Positions 43,460-55,327 of a DNA stretch of 64,000 nucleotides are shown here, piece by piece. Under the pieces are notes generated by a model. The model did not search any database, had not been told where the DNA came from, and saw only the letters and a program-made list of their open reading frames with translations. Each line of letters starts with the position of its first letter. The first letter of the stretch is position 1. Source of the stretch: Apoderus coryli (lineage: Eukaryota; Arthropoda; Insecta; Coleoptera; Attelabidae); the NCBI GenBank assembly GCA_911728435.2, contig OU452198.1:35183902-35247901 (forward strand). Reading direction: 5' to 3'. The position numbers and the translations under genes are program-made.

Positions 43460-45425
43460 AGCCGTCCCGGAAAGTGTTCATTTTCCTATACTAAGTACAC
43501 AATATACTATTTTCGTAAACATGGAAACCCTTAACCTTTATTTTCGATAAAACATCTGTATCCAATTTTTGACCTTATTACGATACTTCCGTGCTATACT
43601 ACACTATAGGCTATAAAAATAGTGCCAAAATTAATGGCATCTTTGTAAACTCAAAAGGAATGCTTTTAATGGTAACGAAGTTGTTTAAAATGTTTTAAAA
43701 TTGTTTGGGAACCACTGGAATAAATTATTAGGTCTAATAATATCAAAACTGATCTGGTATGCATAATATTGTGAAATATGAGCTGGCAATTTAAAGAGGT
43801 AAAATACACATCATTTATTGCCAAAGAAAAATTGAATGAAAAAGTGTTATGTCAGCAAAAATGAGTAGTTTGTGAAAATAAATGCCCATCGGGCACACAT
43901 ACTGTTAATAGGTGAACAATTTTATATTTTGTAAGGCAATTTTATGTAATCGTTTTGAAAAATTAGCTAAGATACAAGGCATTTTAGAGTTAACTATCTG
44001 TGGATGAGGAATGCGAAGATGAACAAAAAAAAAACTTGTTTCTGAATCAATCTGACCGTCGCCGTTCGACGATTAACTATTCGTAAGATTACTGAATCTA
44101 TAGAAATTGACATGAGAGTTTACGAAAATATTGGTACTGACTCTTTGAGAGCCATTAAACATGTCAAAACTTCTTGGAAAGAAGTTAGTGTGAATTTGTG
44201 AATTCACGAAACTTTACGTATTCCAGTTGTCCAGTCCCCAAAACCTAAAAAAGATGATGAGCTTCAAAGGAGAAATATTAACTAAAATACTTTTTGTGAA
44301 TTATGGGGTTGTAGGATGTCGGGATTTCTTTTGTAAGCTTGAAAGAAAACCGTAAAGACGTTGAAGATGAAAGGAAGTCAACGTCTCCTAACTGGTGAGG
44401 AAACGTGAATTTACGGTTATGATGTCGCAAGGCTCACTCTGTTCTTGTCACAAGGTCAAACAATCAACAAGGAGGATAAGTTTCTGCTGCTTCTTCAAAT
44501 TCAGACTCTTAAATTTCTTTCCGAAAGGTCCAAACACATCTGTAACTAGAGACTACTTGAGTGAAGTAGCAATTGACTTCTACAAAGTCCTGTTCACACA
44601 TTTTCTGAGCTGGGCATTAGTCTTTTAGGCCAGCGTCTCCTGTTGTCGTTGCCTATCGTCCTCCTCCAATGTCTTTTTATTTGTTCACTGGCCTTTATAC
44701 AGACTAGTCTTATAAGCGTTATTATCAGTACTGCGGGAGTACAGACCGTCCTGCACAATCTTAAGGGGCAGACAGACTCTTATCATGGCACGTCAGGTAA
44801 CGTGTTATCACATCGGCTAAATCTCACATGCTATCACACCTTTACATAATACGCAGATCGTTTTTATTACATATTTTCACTTACTGACCCAGTGTTGCCG
44901 GTAGCACGGTTTTAAATTATGTGATAAAGAATAAAGAAATTCATTGTAATCATAGGGACCGTTTATCACGAATCATAGTTAAAACGAAATTATAAGCACG
45001 CATAATTTGTATTGCTGATTTTTTGTACGTGGCGTGACATCGCGTAATAGCATGTGACCCCACGTGACATGATCGTAGTCTATCTCTGCCTTAATGCACA
45101 CCTTTCCCTTGACGCTCTGCAGGATGGGGTGTTTATTGGGTACATTGGTATAAAATGACTATATCTTTACTTTCTCGCCTCAGCATCGAACGCTGCCTTT
45201 GCTGTTTTTTTCAAACATACAGATAATCCACATCAGTATTTAAAATCCGCGAAGACACATTTGGTTAATTAATTAATAACATCCCTTTTTTCGTCTTCTC
45301 TTGCAAGAACAAGTGTGGAGACCACCTCCCATGCTGTTGGCTCTTTTGTGTTGCTCATGAGTTTCTCCTGAAACCAAACCAACTCCACTCTATACTTCAG
45401 TGGTGTTACGCAGAGCAAAGGTTGC
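43460..45425. other. unassigned DNA
   Basis: No gene recognised on either strand; short frames at 44395-44849 have no motif. Confidence 0.4.
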
Positions 45426-45429
45426 AAAG

Positions 45430-45562
45430 GACCATTTATTAATACAGTAATGATACGTTAACTTTTGCTACGGTCGTAACAAATTCTACTATATAATAAC
45501 TATGTATTTTTGTTACGACCGTAGCCAAAGTTGACGTAACATAACTGTATGATTAAATGGTC
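45430..45562. mobile_element. 133-bp palindromic MITE
   Basis: Arms 45430-45483 and 45509-45562 are inverted copies of about 54 bp (GACCATTTATTAATACAGTA..., CTACGGTCGTAACAAA) with few mismatches, leaving a 25-bp centre. No coding capacity. The flanks do not give a clear target duplication. Confidence 0.75.
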
Positions 45563-45569
45563 AATCGCA

Positions 45570-46240
45570 TTAAACCCAACTTACGACTATTTATCCAGAT
45601 AGTCCTCAATCAGCACCATAGCATCTTGTCTTCATCTACCTAATTATTTATTCCTCCGTCGATATTACTTAAAAAACTTGAAATTCGAGCCAATTTAGAT
45701 ACCATTATGTCGACACTGTTTAAGTCAGCAGGAGCTTCTGCATCCTGTGCTCAAGCGGCCGCCAGCAGTTTGTGAATCCGTCTAAAGGTAGTTTTTTATT
45801 TTATATAAAACTAAAGACCCAAACGTGTTAAAAATAGCTTTAACTTGTATCAATATTACTGCATAAAACATTGTTAAAATTGCATGTAGTATGCTAGAAT
45901 AGACAAAATAAAAGGGTGCAGAATGAGATCCGACCACTTCCCCAAACAATACTGGTTAAATTTCTAATGCGGTTTCTTCATTACAATCAGAGCAAGCAAA
46001 CATATAAATTACTAATTCTTTTAGCAAATAAAAGTTACCAGTCTCTGCTATATTGTTCGTGTTGTCTGTATTATCTACTTATGGAAGCTTTTAAATAATG
46101 TTATTTATCATCCACAATTCGTATAGGTACTTGTCGCAATTTCTACTAAATAGGGGTGGAAATGTATACTTCTTGAGTGTCAAATTGGTAGCTTTTGCAA
46201 TACATGTTAACCTATTTGAAAATCATTTTAGGAATACCAC
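45570..46240. other. unassigned DNA
   Basis: No gene recognised. Confidence 0.4.
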
Positions 46241-46249
46241 AAATATTGT

Positions 46250-46620
46250 TCAGAAAATGATTTAAGGCCCATCACTCTACTTTAAATTTTGCCCACATTA
46301 ATCAAAAAAATTATCCACAAGCAAATAGTGAAATTTTGGAGTGACAACAACCCTTTTCCAAATTGCCAGTCAGGGTTTCGAAGGGTCCTTAGCACCACCA
46401 TTGCTTTGTTGGACGATATATTGGGGACTATTATAGACAGAAAAGAGACCGCGGGGTTGACGCTGTTGGACTTAAGTAGAGGCTTTCGATACCATATACC
46501 ATCAGCTTCTTTTCGCGAAATTATGTTTAGTAGGTATTTGAAAAAACGTTCCCAGTCAGTTATGATAGATGATAAAAGAGCTGATAGTCTTGTTCTTACC
46601 TGATGGGGTGTTGATAGGCA
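46250..46620 (+). pseudogene. LINE reverse transcriptase N-terminal fragment
   Basis: The plus strand reads ENDLRPITLL, a stop, ILPTLIKKIIHKQIVKFW, FPNCQSGFRRVLSTTIALLD, TAGLTLLDLSRGF and YLKKRSQSVMIDDK. These are RT motifs 0-A of Jockey-like LINEs (DLRPI.LL......E..I; Q.GFR...ST..AL; LDLS.AF). The catalytic Asp context LDLSRGF has lost part of its downstream block through a deletion. The YADD region is missing. Confidence 0.7.
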
Positions 46621-47420
46621 TAATCAAGCTTCTAGAGCCTCTGGGAATGTGGATTAAACAGTGCAGCACCGTTCAGGAGAATAGAGAGAACCTTAACACA
46701 GTAAATACCTGAAAATCATCGCTAGGTTTTCCACTGGTCGATCATGTTGTCTTTCGATACGTTGGAGATGCAAAAGGTTACCATTGGACGTATTTAACAA
46801 TTTTGTAACAAAACGTGGACACAGGAACATTAAGATGAAATTGATGTGCATAATCAATCTTCTAGAGCCTCTGGCAATGGTGATGAATCAGTGCAGCACG
46901 ATCCGGTTTTTTACTCGTCGATCAACTTGTGTTTTGACAGGTGGAAGATGCAGAAGGATACCAATGCTCGTATTTATTACCTTTATCACAAAACGTGGAC
47001 ACAGGAACATCAAGAACGTCTATTAATAAAGCAAAAATTCGTACAGATTAAGCTAGTTAAGAAGATCTCCGAACTGCTTTTGCAGATCCATTTTCCTGGT
47101 CGCTTAACAACGAAAAATGAAAACTAGGCTGTCATGAAACCTACTAATGTGCAGTGGCATTCTCCTAAACTAAGGGGTACAGTACAGTGTAGCAGGAACC
47201 GGTAGAACAGAGGGACAGTAAAGACCTGGGAATTATAAGTAGGTTTTTTACTCGTCGAACAACTTGTGTTTTGACACGTCGAAGATGCAGAAGGATACCA
47301 ATGGGCGTATTTATTACCTTTGTCACCAAACTACCATTTCCCTGGTTGTTTAACGACGAACAAGGAGAACTAGGCATACGAGAAATCTACTGATGTGGAG
47401 TGGCATTTCCCCAAACAAAT
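46619..47420 (+). repeat. irregular tandem repeat of about 0.18-0.34 kb units
   Basis: CATAATCAA.CTTCTAGAGCC recurs at 46619 and 46849. The block ACTCGTCGA.CAACTTGTGTT...GATGCAGAAGGATACCAATG recurs at 46913 and 47250 with a diverged copy at 46733. A TACTAATGTGCAGTGGCATTC-like block occurs at 47143 and 47388. Order is kept but spacing varies. The adjacent RT fragment suggests the unit came from a LINE; no protein motif is clear. Confidence 0.6.
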
Positions 47421-47429
47421 ACATGAAAC

Positions 47430-48325
47430 TCAATCTTCACATTCACAAAGGCCCAGCCCATATGACATAGAGTACTACAGAGTTTACGTCCAAATCAACA
47501 TCATTGTTGTCCTATGGCCTTGAAATCCTCATATTCCCCAACTAAGCCATTGGCCATAAAATGCCTAAGATCATGATGATCCACATCATCAACGATGAAA
47601 AACTGTTTGCAATGTTGGGCTTACGTATCCGTACCAAATTCAAGTGTCATTTGAAAGTTAAAATTGTTTTCAATATGCACGAAGTTAGTGAAGTGAAGAA
47701 TCCAATCCAAGTCTTGGTAAAATGTGCCTCTATGATAATGTAACTAGTATAAATTTTATTTTGGGGAACAAAAAACGACATTTGAAAGAACCTGGCATAG
47801 AAAACACCTAGTTGCAGCAGAATGCGCCATCATGTAATAAAACCATAATAATAATTGAGATCTTGACTTATGTATTTGAACTAAAATCCTCTGAAATATT
47901 TTATTAATGCATTTTTTATAATTCCTGTCATTTCGATCCTTCTACTACTAATAAAACAAAACTTCATCTTTTCATATCATATATTATGATGTAGTTATAA
48001 ATTCGCATCTATTTCGATTTCCCCGTTGTCAAATTAAATACACCGAAAGAACTAAGTATACACAATAATAAAAATGATAAACACACCAGGAATTCCAATA
48101 ACTACCACAGGGAATTTCCTGTGAAAGCAGGAAATATGTGGTGGCTGGAAAAGTATGTATATAGGATGTTCTTCCCGAAGTTACAGTCATAAACATCGGT
48201 AGTACGGAAATCCTGATAAAGTGTTCTTATTTTTTAGCAAAAGCTATTGATATTTTCTAATATACACATACTAATAATAATATACAGAAACAAGTTGTGC
48301 GCTTTGTTTCGAAATTGCTGAAATA
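47430..48325. other. unassigned DNA
   Basis: No gene recognised. Confidence 0.4.
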
Positions 48326-48329
48326 CGAC

Positions 48330-48610
48330 CAACAACTATCTCGCGTAGAAGTTATCCTGAAATGATTAAACCCAGTCCAGAAGAGGGACATCATATAAAC
48401 CGAGAGAATTCTAAGACATCGTTGATTATACTTCTCTAGGTTCTTTAAATGGCTGCAATAAGTGGTCCAAGACTCACAGCTATACGCAAGGGTAGGAACC
48501 ACAATAGCATTATACTCTCGCAACTTAGTTCCAACGTGGATGTTATGATTATCAAACAAAGACTCTCGTCCTCAGACGGCCAAAAGATGCGCTTGCCCAT
48601 CTTATATCAG
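48330..48610 (-). pseudogene. LINE RT C-terminal fragment
   Basis: Minus-strand reading: LFDNHNIHVGTKLREYNAIV, VPTLAYSCESWTTYCSHLKN, LEKYNQRCLRILS. This fits the block L...V..KL..Y.A.V.PTL.YGCE.WT.......LE..HQRCLR found after the RT palm in craniofacial-protein-like LINEs. Short, dead fragment. Confidence 0.75.
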
Positions 48611-48619
48611 CAACTGGAA

Positions 48620-50245
48620 CTTCTTAAAATGGTCTTAACAGATTAAGAATCAATGGTATAACGTCGAACTGCATTCCCAGTCCTCCCATTCGAAAGTACT
48701 TGAAAGAATTGCTATAAATTTAGTGTAGAAATTCTCAATAGCCATTTAGAAATATACAGGATACAATGTCGAATGTAATACTCAATTATCGTACTGAAAC
48801 TGCCTGAATTTCCAATCAAATTCTCTAAAAGAACTTGCTCAGTAAAGTCCATCCATCATTACTTCAAATGGCTTTAACATGTGAAGGATTATCGGCAGAA
48901 AGTCGAACTCAATGTCCTGTCATCCCATTAGAAACTGTCTGAAGTTTCGATTACTTAATCAAATGCAAAGTGCATCAGGAGTTTTATTCAGAGTAAAAAA
49001 TATTAGAAATTGCTTCTGATACCTTTATTGTTGTTTTTGCTACGCTAATTTATAATTTGTCCTATTTCTGAGACAGAACAAAACCAATAAGGAGCAACAT
49101 TAATGTTCAATCAACTGTTGACGAACGCAAAACAGAATCGCTGAAGAAACCCAAACGGTTTTGCTGATAAGTGTGTTCCGGAAGTGTTTCCAAGATTGGA
49201 AAAGGTGCTATAGCAAAAGCATATTAATTCTAAGAAGGATTATTTTGTAAGGATAATGTATAGGTAAATAAAGATTTTTGAAAAAATATTAGCTCTTCCT
49301 AATCCAAATAAATCTTGATTTGCATGGGAATAGTTTAATCACTCATCAGATAGCTCGGACTTGCCTACCACTGATCTCTGATTCTGAGGAAACCAAATTT
49401 TGCCACATATGACTGACTTCTCTGACGAGGATATTCGAAAGTTTATACTACTTTATAACAACTGTCAACTTAAGTAGCTGGAAAAGGAAGACAAATAATG
49501 TCTGTCTCCTATGTCCATTCTTCCGAACTCACCCTGTTTGTCGACGAACCTAATTACCAATGTCACATTACGAGAAATTGGTCCATATAAACAAAACATT
49601 AAATCTCTTATCAAAACAGAAGCATACTGTCTGTGGAGCTGGGGTCATTTCCAAAATATTTAAGTGACACACAATAGACGTATAAAAGGGATCGTCTGAT
49701 GACGCCGAGGGTATGTACGTGCACTAGCCGAGAGATACGAAGATTCATACAAGATTAACATTCCAATAACAAACAGCATGACAAATATTGAGTCTGATAT
49801 GCCAAAATTAGGCGGGGTATTGACCAACTGCACCAATGGAATGGATTTTTCCTTTTTAATTTATTTCAAAGGATCACGTTATTTTGTGTATAGGTATATT
49901 TGAGAGTGTTCAACCCGACAATTTTCACAAGGAGATTATTTCAATTGTTATGTTATAGTAGTAGTTTACTAGTTAATAACACAAGTTCTATTATGGATCA
50001 TCCACGGGCCAAATGAAACACAAAGCATCGAAAATGCCTCTACTTGTGGAGCAAACCTACTGAATTTGGACAACTTTCAGATTTAAATTTTAGGCAAACT
50101 TTTAATATTTACTCTTCAATATAGAACATTAAAAGCGGTCAAGATGCATTAAGGCTTCAGGCGTCCTAGAGATGTCAAAAAATATCTAATTCTATATAGT
50201 TGAGGAATACAAATTAGATCTAGTTATTACAAAATGATGTTTAAG
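48620..50245. other. unassigned DNA
   Basis: No gene recognised. Diverged similar stretches at 48664, 48770 and 48903 (GTCGAACT.... CCCATT.GAAA) hint at an old tandem repeat. Confidence 0.35.
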
Positions 50246-50252
50246 TGACTAA

Positions 50253-51700
50253 AACCACATTGTCTCGCTCCTGCCCAATTTCTCGAAGGTTTTTGAGGCG
50301 GCATTACACCGAAAAATCTTTACTCAAATTAAGCATCAGATTGATCCACAGCAGCATGGTTTTTTCCCAAGCCGCTCTACAGTAACCAACCTAACCTGTT
50401 TTTTAGAGGATGTATTTCGTACCGTCGGGGAGGGTCTGCGGATCGATGCCATTTATACAGATTTTTCGAAGGCTTTCGATAAGCTGGATCATTCGCTTGT
50501 CCTACGGAAAATGTCGAGGTTGGGTTTTCATGAGGATCTTTTAACGTTTTTTGCCTCCTACTTGTCTGATCGACAACACTATGTCGAATACAATGGTCAT
50601 AAATCGGAAACTTTCACACCCACCAGCGAAGCGCCTCAGGGCAGCTGTTTGGCACCATTAATATTTTCAATTTTCATTAATGACATATCCCAGGAACTTA
50701 CAAGCAACCATTTGATGTTTGCAGACGATCTGAAGTTGTATCGTGTTATTCGAGACACTTCGGATTGCGTATTGTTACAGCGCGACTTGAAGATTGGTGT
50801 AACTATAATAAATTGCCTTTAAATATTAATAAATGTAAGTTTGTCATATTTTCGAAATCGCAAACTGTTTTTGAATATCGCTATCAGCTGAATGACACTG
50901 CGCTTGAGTGTTGTGATGTTGTCAGGGATCTTGGAGTTTCCGTCGACACTGAATTGTCATTTAATTATCATATTCAAAGTACTATCCGAGATGCACTACG
51001 CATGCTTGGCTTTTTGTTTCGTGTTACCAAAGATTTTAGTGATATTGAATGTGTAACTAAGTTATATTGTGCTCTGGTAACATCTAAGCTTGAGTACGCA
51101 TCAATATTGTATTATAATACAGTCTCCCATTTACCAATCTCATGCAGGACACATTGAATACATACAGCGCAAATTCTTTAAATATTTAGCGTTTAAAATT
51201 GACGGTAGATTCGCATGTAGAGGATTCGATCATAGAGTACTGCTCGATCGCTTTCAAATGGTTTCGCTGGTTGCTCGCAGAGTGTATGCCGGACAACTCT
51301 TTCTGTTTAAGATTACAAATAGCTTGGTGGACTGTTCAAATCTACTCCAATCGTTGAATTTTAACATACCGCGCCCCTCCTCTGCGAGGAGTAACAGACT
51401 AATTCACGTTCCTGTTTTTCGTACTAATTATGAATCCAAAGCACCACTACTTCGAGCATGCCAAACATGTAACATAGAAGGATTTAGTCAAGAAATTAAC
51501 TATTTCAATGCGCCTGTAAGATCTTTCTGCGCTCAATTGTCTCGGTTCCTGCAAAATCTAGCCATCTGATGTGTGTGCGTATTTTGTTTTGTAGGATTAT
51601 TAATTAGTTTATTATTAGTAGCTTATTTATTTAGTTATATTGTCTTGTAATTGGGTCTGTAACCTGTTAGACAATAAAGAATATTATTATTATTATTGTG
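50253..51700 (+). pseudogene. Jockey-like LINE, RT domain to 3' tail, three frames
   Basis: One long open stretch from 50253 starts NHIVSLLPNFSKVFEAALHR, then QQHGFFPSRSTVTNLTCFLE, IDAIYTDFSKAFDKLDHSLV (motif A), EAPQGSCLAPLIFSIFINDI (motif B) and HLMFADDLKLYRVI (catalytic FADD). After a frameshift near 50790 it reads LEDWCNYNKLPLNINKCKFV, DLGVSVDTELSFNYHI, LYCALVTSKLEYASILYYN; after another near 51130, HIEYIQRKFFKYLAFKIDGR to LSRFLQNLAI. The 3' end is AATAAAGAAT then (ATT)n at 51682-51699. It is 5'-truncated with no endonuclease. The best-preserved RT in the window, only two frameshifts. Confidence 0.85.
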
Positions 51701-51750
51701 TTTCCGGCAAGCACCCTTCCGAGAGTGGGACAAGTCGATTGGACAAATTT

Positions 51751-51800
51751 GATTCACCACTGATGATCTATGGATCAACGAAACGGTCCGTCTAGTGAGG
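51751..51800 (+). ncRNA. hammerhead-like motif with hairpin stem III
   Basis: UUCACCA, CUGAUGA, an irregular stem II (UCUAUGGAUCAAC), GAAA, stem III ACG/CGU closing loop GUC, C17, UAGUGA pairing with UCACCA with one mismatch. Stem II can instead form UGAUC/GAUCA using core bases. Different from the two palindromic stem III groups. Confidence 0.5.
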
Positions 51801-51809
51801 CAAATAAAA

Positions 51810-53265
51810 AATTGATTGAGGGTTTGTTATTACCTATTTGACCATTATGGTGCAGTTGAGATGGTCCACAAATAAATATTTCGGTAAATCACATTTTACA
51901 CAAACATATATGCTCAACCCTCTTTTTCCACACAATAAGTCCCCAAAAATATACATTTAGTGTAAGGGTGATTTTCTGGTGGCTTTAACTACGGCTGACC
52001 ATAGAAAATTTGCTAATATCTGAAAATAAATCACATTTTATCATAGCAATAATATTCCTGTATTATATAAGAAGATTTGTCTTTCGCCTGACGCAAAATA
52101 CATGAGAAGAGATGGTCTTATTTACCCTCATTTTGGATATTTTATGTGAAACCATAAATATTTTGACGTATAATGCGGGAAATGAATATTATTTTCTTTG
52201 AAGAATTTAATAATACTGGATTTTTCAAATTATTACAACACTAGATTGAAATATTTCATTATTAATAAAGAAAACGACGAGGGAGTATTCGGAAGTAATA
52301 TAAAAAGTAGTAGTTTTAAAATTGGATCTGCATATCGTTATTATTTATTATTATTGAATGAATTTAAGGAGAAATACAGATGCGAATATAGTTAATTAAT
52401 AAAATAATGAAATTGTGAATTTAAAGGATATGATCTGGTGAAACACCGATTTTTAGTAGACAAATTAGGTTTGAATTGAATTCTTTTTTATACAATGTAA
52501 CAGTGTGTTAATATATTAGTTGTAATTTGGTACGTAATTGTACAATATGGACCAGTTTCGAGAGCGGAAGACAGACAGAGAACCACAAAACAATATCAGT
52601 TTGTATATCAAAATTTTTACTAAAAATTTTAGATCACATCATCGCACAATCACTATGAAATCTACCCGAAATATTGTCTATCGTTCGCCACTCTTTTCTG
52701 GAGGCAGTTGGTAGACGCGCTTGGTTCTGATTTATACCGGTTGTATTGCAGCATGCACAATAGTATTATTATACCAGTTGTACTTTGTTGTATTAAATGG
52801 TTTTTACTGAAATAAATAATAATAAGAATGATTCATTTTTAATTAAAAATTAATGAATAATAATTTGATATTTGAACAAAAACTTTGTTTTCCACTATAT
52901 TCTTAACATTAAATTGTCCAATGATTTATAAACATGTAATTAGATATACGTTGCATATTTATCTTTGTTTAAACTTACACAAGAAATAATTATAAAATAA
53001 AATATTTACAAAATAACTTTGTGATTAGTCGTACGTTTTCGTTGTAGTGTTTATTAAATTGTGTATTAGTTTGATATAAATATCTTATATTGAAATTCAT
53101 TTTAAAACGTTTTTTAATTTGTTATTTGATTAGTTGTTTAGTTAATAGCATGGTTTGTAGGCAAGTGATATTGTCTTGTCTTATGTAAAAGTACGTGATA
53201 AGATGTTTTAATTTTATAAAAAAATTATGGAATATTTGTATTGGATTTTTAATGTAACATTGTTA
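51810..53265. other. unassigned AT-rich DNA
   Basis: No gene recognised. Confidence 0.4.
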
Positions 53266-53270
53266 TATTT

Positions 53271-53496
53271 AAAGAAGTAATCCATTAGATGCAGTGGAGT
53301 GTAATATAATTACAATAAAACAAAAATCATCGTCTCCACTATTTAATTAGTCCATAAATTATGAAATGTCAAAGGGACATGTTTCGGAGACTCAGCTCCA
53401 TCATCAGCCTTGGTGGTATAAAATGCTCACTTTGTGAAGGCAGAGCTCCTAACAGAGTCTGTTAGGGAGACGATGATTTTTGTTTTATTGTAATTA
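53271..53496 (-). mobile_element. 226-bp hammerhead fold-back element with perfect 12-bp TSD
   Basis: Flanked by ATTGTTATATTT at 53259-53270 and 53497-53508. The minus-strand 3' end is at the left: AGTGGAGACG hairpin strand, complementary CTCCACT, then AATGGATTACTTCTTT. The right end is an inverted tail piece (GGAGACGATGATTTTTG, truncated). One intact hammerhead (53369-53413). Smallest complete copy with all parts. Confidence 0.85.
53369..53413 (-). ncRNA. hammerhead ribozyme, ACAUGU type, GUC site
   Basis: AAGG, CUGAUGA, U, stem II GGAG/CUCC, GAAA, ACAUGU, C17, CCUU. Stem I is entirely different from the GCCA/UGGC of other copies, yet all four pairs are kept. Confidence 0.8.
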
Positions 53497-53509
53497 ATTG
53501 TTATATTTT

Positions 53510-54380
53510 ATAGATGTTCATAAGAGTACCAAAGATGACTCAGCACAAACTAATGAAGATTTATTAGTATTTTAGTATTATATACGTACTTCCAGAAATT
53601 TCAAATGTTTCCATATTATACTTTCAAATTTGCCAATCGCGACCTAAAGGTGCAAGAAATTCTAATAATAAAGTGGTAAAACCTCATGTAAAATTAAGAA
53701 TTTTGCAAAATGTTTAAAAAAATATGTGACATTAATAATAAAATTTTAGATCTTGAAAATAAATAACAAGGAACAGATCTATTAGATTTTACCATGCTAT
53801 AAAACTAACAACCCCAGTTTCTGTACAGAATTAGTATAAGAAACTCTAATCAAACTATATTAATTTTGGTCTAAGCAGCTAGGTGATTTAATATATAATA
53901 ACATTTATTTAGTTTATATACAATATAGCTGATCGTTTAAAGGTCTATTTAAAATATATATTATTACAAATATATCTTTTCTATTTTTTTATGTGCTAAA
54001 ATATTGTGTTTCATCCTATGTTTTAATTTATTAAATACTTAGTTAAGTAAGTATATGTAATTTTGTACTTCTTCAAAGTATATCTTTGTTACATTTTTTT
54101 GTTAAAAATCAAACATCATTAATTTTGTGTAAAATAAATAAAAAAAAGCTTTTATGCACCAATGGTTTTAATTTAAAAATTATCTACTTAATTTAAATAA
54201 CAACGAATATATTGTAACATTTTTTTAGCTTATGTTTAAAACGTATTATTTCTCATAATTGTTTTAATGAAAACGTTTTCAGTGTTATAATATATTCTTT
54301 TCATACAGTATATTTAGATGTACCTGTAAACTGAATTGTGAATTAATATAAGATAGATAATCATATTAGTACATTTCAAA
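53510..54380. other. unassigned very AT-rich DNA
   Basis: No gene recognised. Confidence 0.4.
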
Positions 54381-54385
54381 CTTAC

Positions 54386-54422
54386 CTGGTATATTAATCT
54401 TCTCGCTATTGTTGTGATCTTC
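54386..54422 (-). other. candidate 37-nt micro-exon
   Basis: On the minus strand TTATTATTTTTAG precedes, and GTAAGTTTGAAATG follows, a 37-nt segment that can read EDHNNSEKINIP. Both splice sites fit consensus well. No neighbouring exon was found, so this may be chance. Confidence 0.25.
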
Positions 54423-54768
54423 CTAAAAATAATAATAGTTTTTCAAGTAAATACTTTCCAACGGCTGTTGTTGATTTCTGGCTGGCGTACCGAAAACAAG
54501 ATTTGTGTAATTTTTAACCGGTGAAAATTATCTCATTAATTCAATAGAATCACTTTATTGTAGATTTTTCTATGAGTGCTGTTCTGGCGTCCATAGTGTT
54601 CTGAGACTGATGATAATATTGTGGTAATTTCCATCGATTTAATGACTTAATCAAGTTGCTTCATTTCATCAAATTCCTATCGTTGAACTCCCTAATCAGA
54701 TTTAGGGGTAAGTGCAAATCTTTTGTCTATATCAATTTCTTATCCTGTTCTGTCTCGACATTACAGGG

Positions 54769-54932
54769 TTTTAAATTTGGGCTACAAATTTCCCAATTTC
54801 CATCCTGATTTGGTGAAACGTTCCGAAGGACTGGGTTGGTCAGATAGCAGCCAAAATGTACATGAAGCTGTTTCCGGCTCCACTTACAGTTTTCTCCAAG
54901 GAAGTTTGAAACAGGTTTCTTTAAATTTATAA
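54769..54932 (+). other. candidate terminal exon of an unidentified gene
   Basis: A pyrimidine-rich tract and AG (CTGTCTCGACATTACAG, ending 54767) lead into an open frame: LNLGYKFPNFHPDLVKRSEG, LGWSDSSQNVHEAVSGSTYS, FLQGSLKQVSLNL and a stop. AATAAA follows at once (about 54932). A weak donor CAG/GTTTCT lies at 54914. The segment is less AT-rich than its surroundings. No domain is recognised. It could be a host exon or part of an unknown transposon. Confidence 0.35.
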
Positions 54933-55327
54933 TAAACATTATTTTATATTAATAACTAGACTTAATTAATAAACATAATTGGGTTTCAATTTATTGAATT
55001 ATAGATTTAGTAATATTTTCAATTACGTTGAACAATTAATTAGTTTCAGACTCATAAAGCCATAATTAACATGAATTTCAAAATTTAATTTTTGAGTAAT
55101 ACTTAAACAAAAAATTAAATAAATAATACTATTGGTTTTCTTGTGATCAATATTTCATAGAAATAATTTTCATCAGATGAAATTTTCATGATTAATAGTA
55201 CTGATTAATAAGTTGGTAGTGTATTTTTGCCTTTGTATTAACATTTAAGACTGAGTTCGAATAAATTTGATATTTTAATTACTCACACATATATTATATT
55301 TTTTTGTATTTTTCTATTTTCGCATAG

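Noticed and set aside
49685..49740. CTGATGA at 49689 as a hammerhead
   Set aside because: No GAAA with a closing stem II downstream. CTGATGA at 17034, 27009, 27069, 41960 and 54602 was dropped for the same reason or because it is part of transposase coding sequence.
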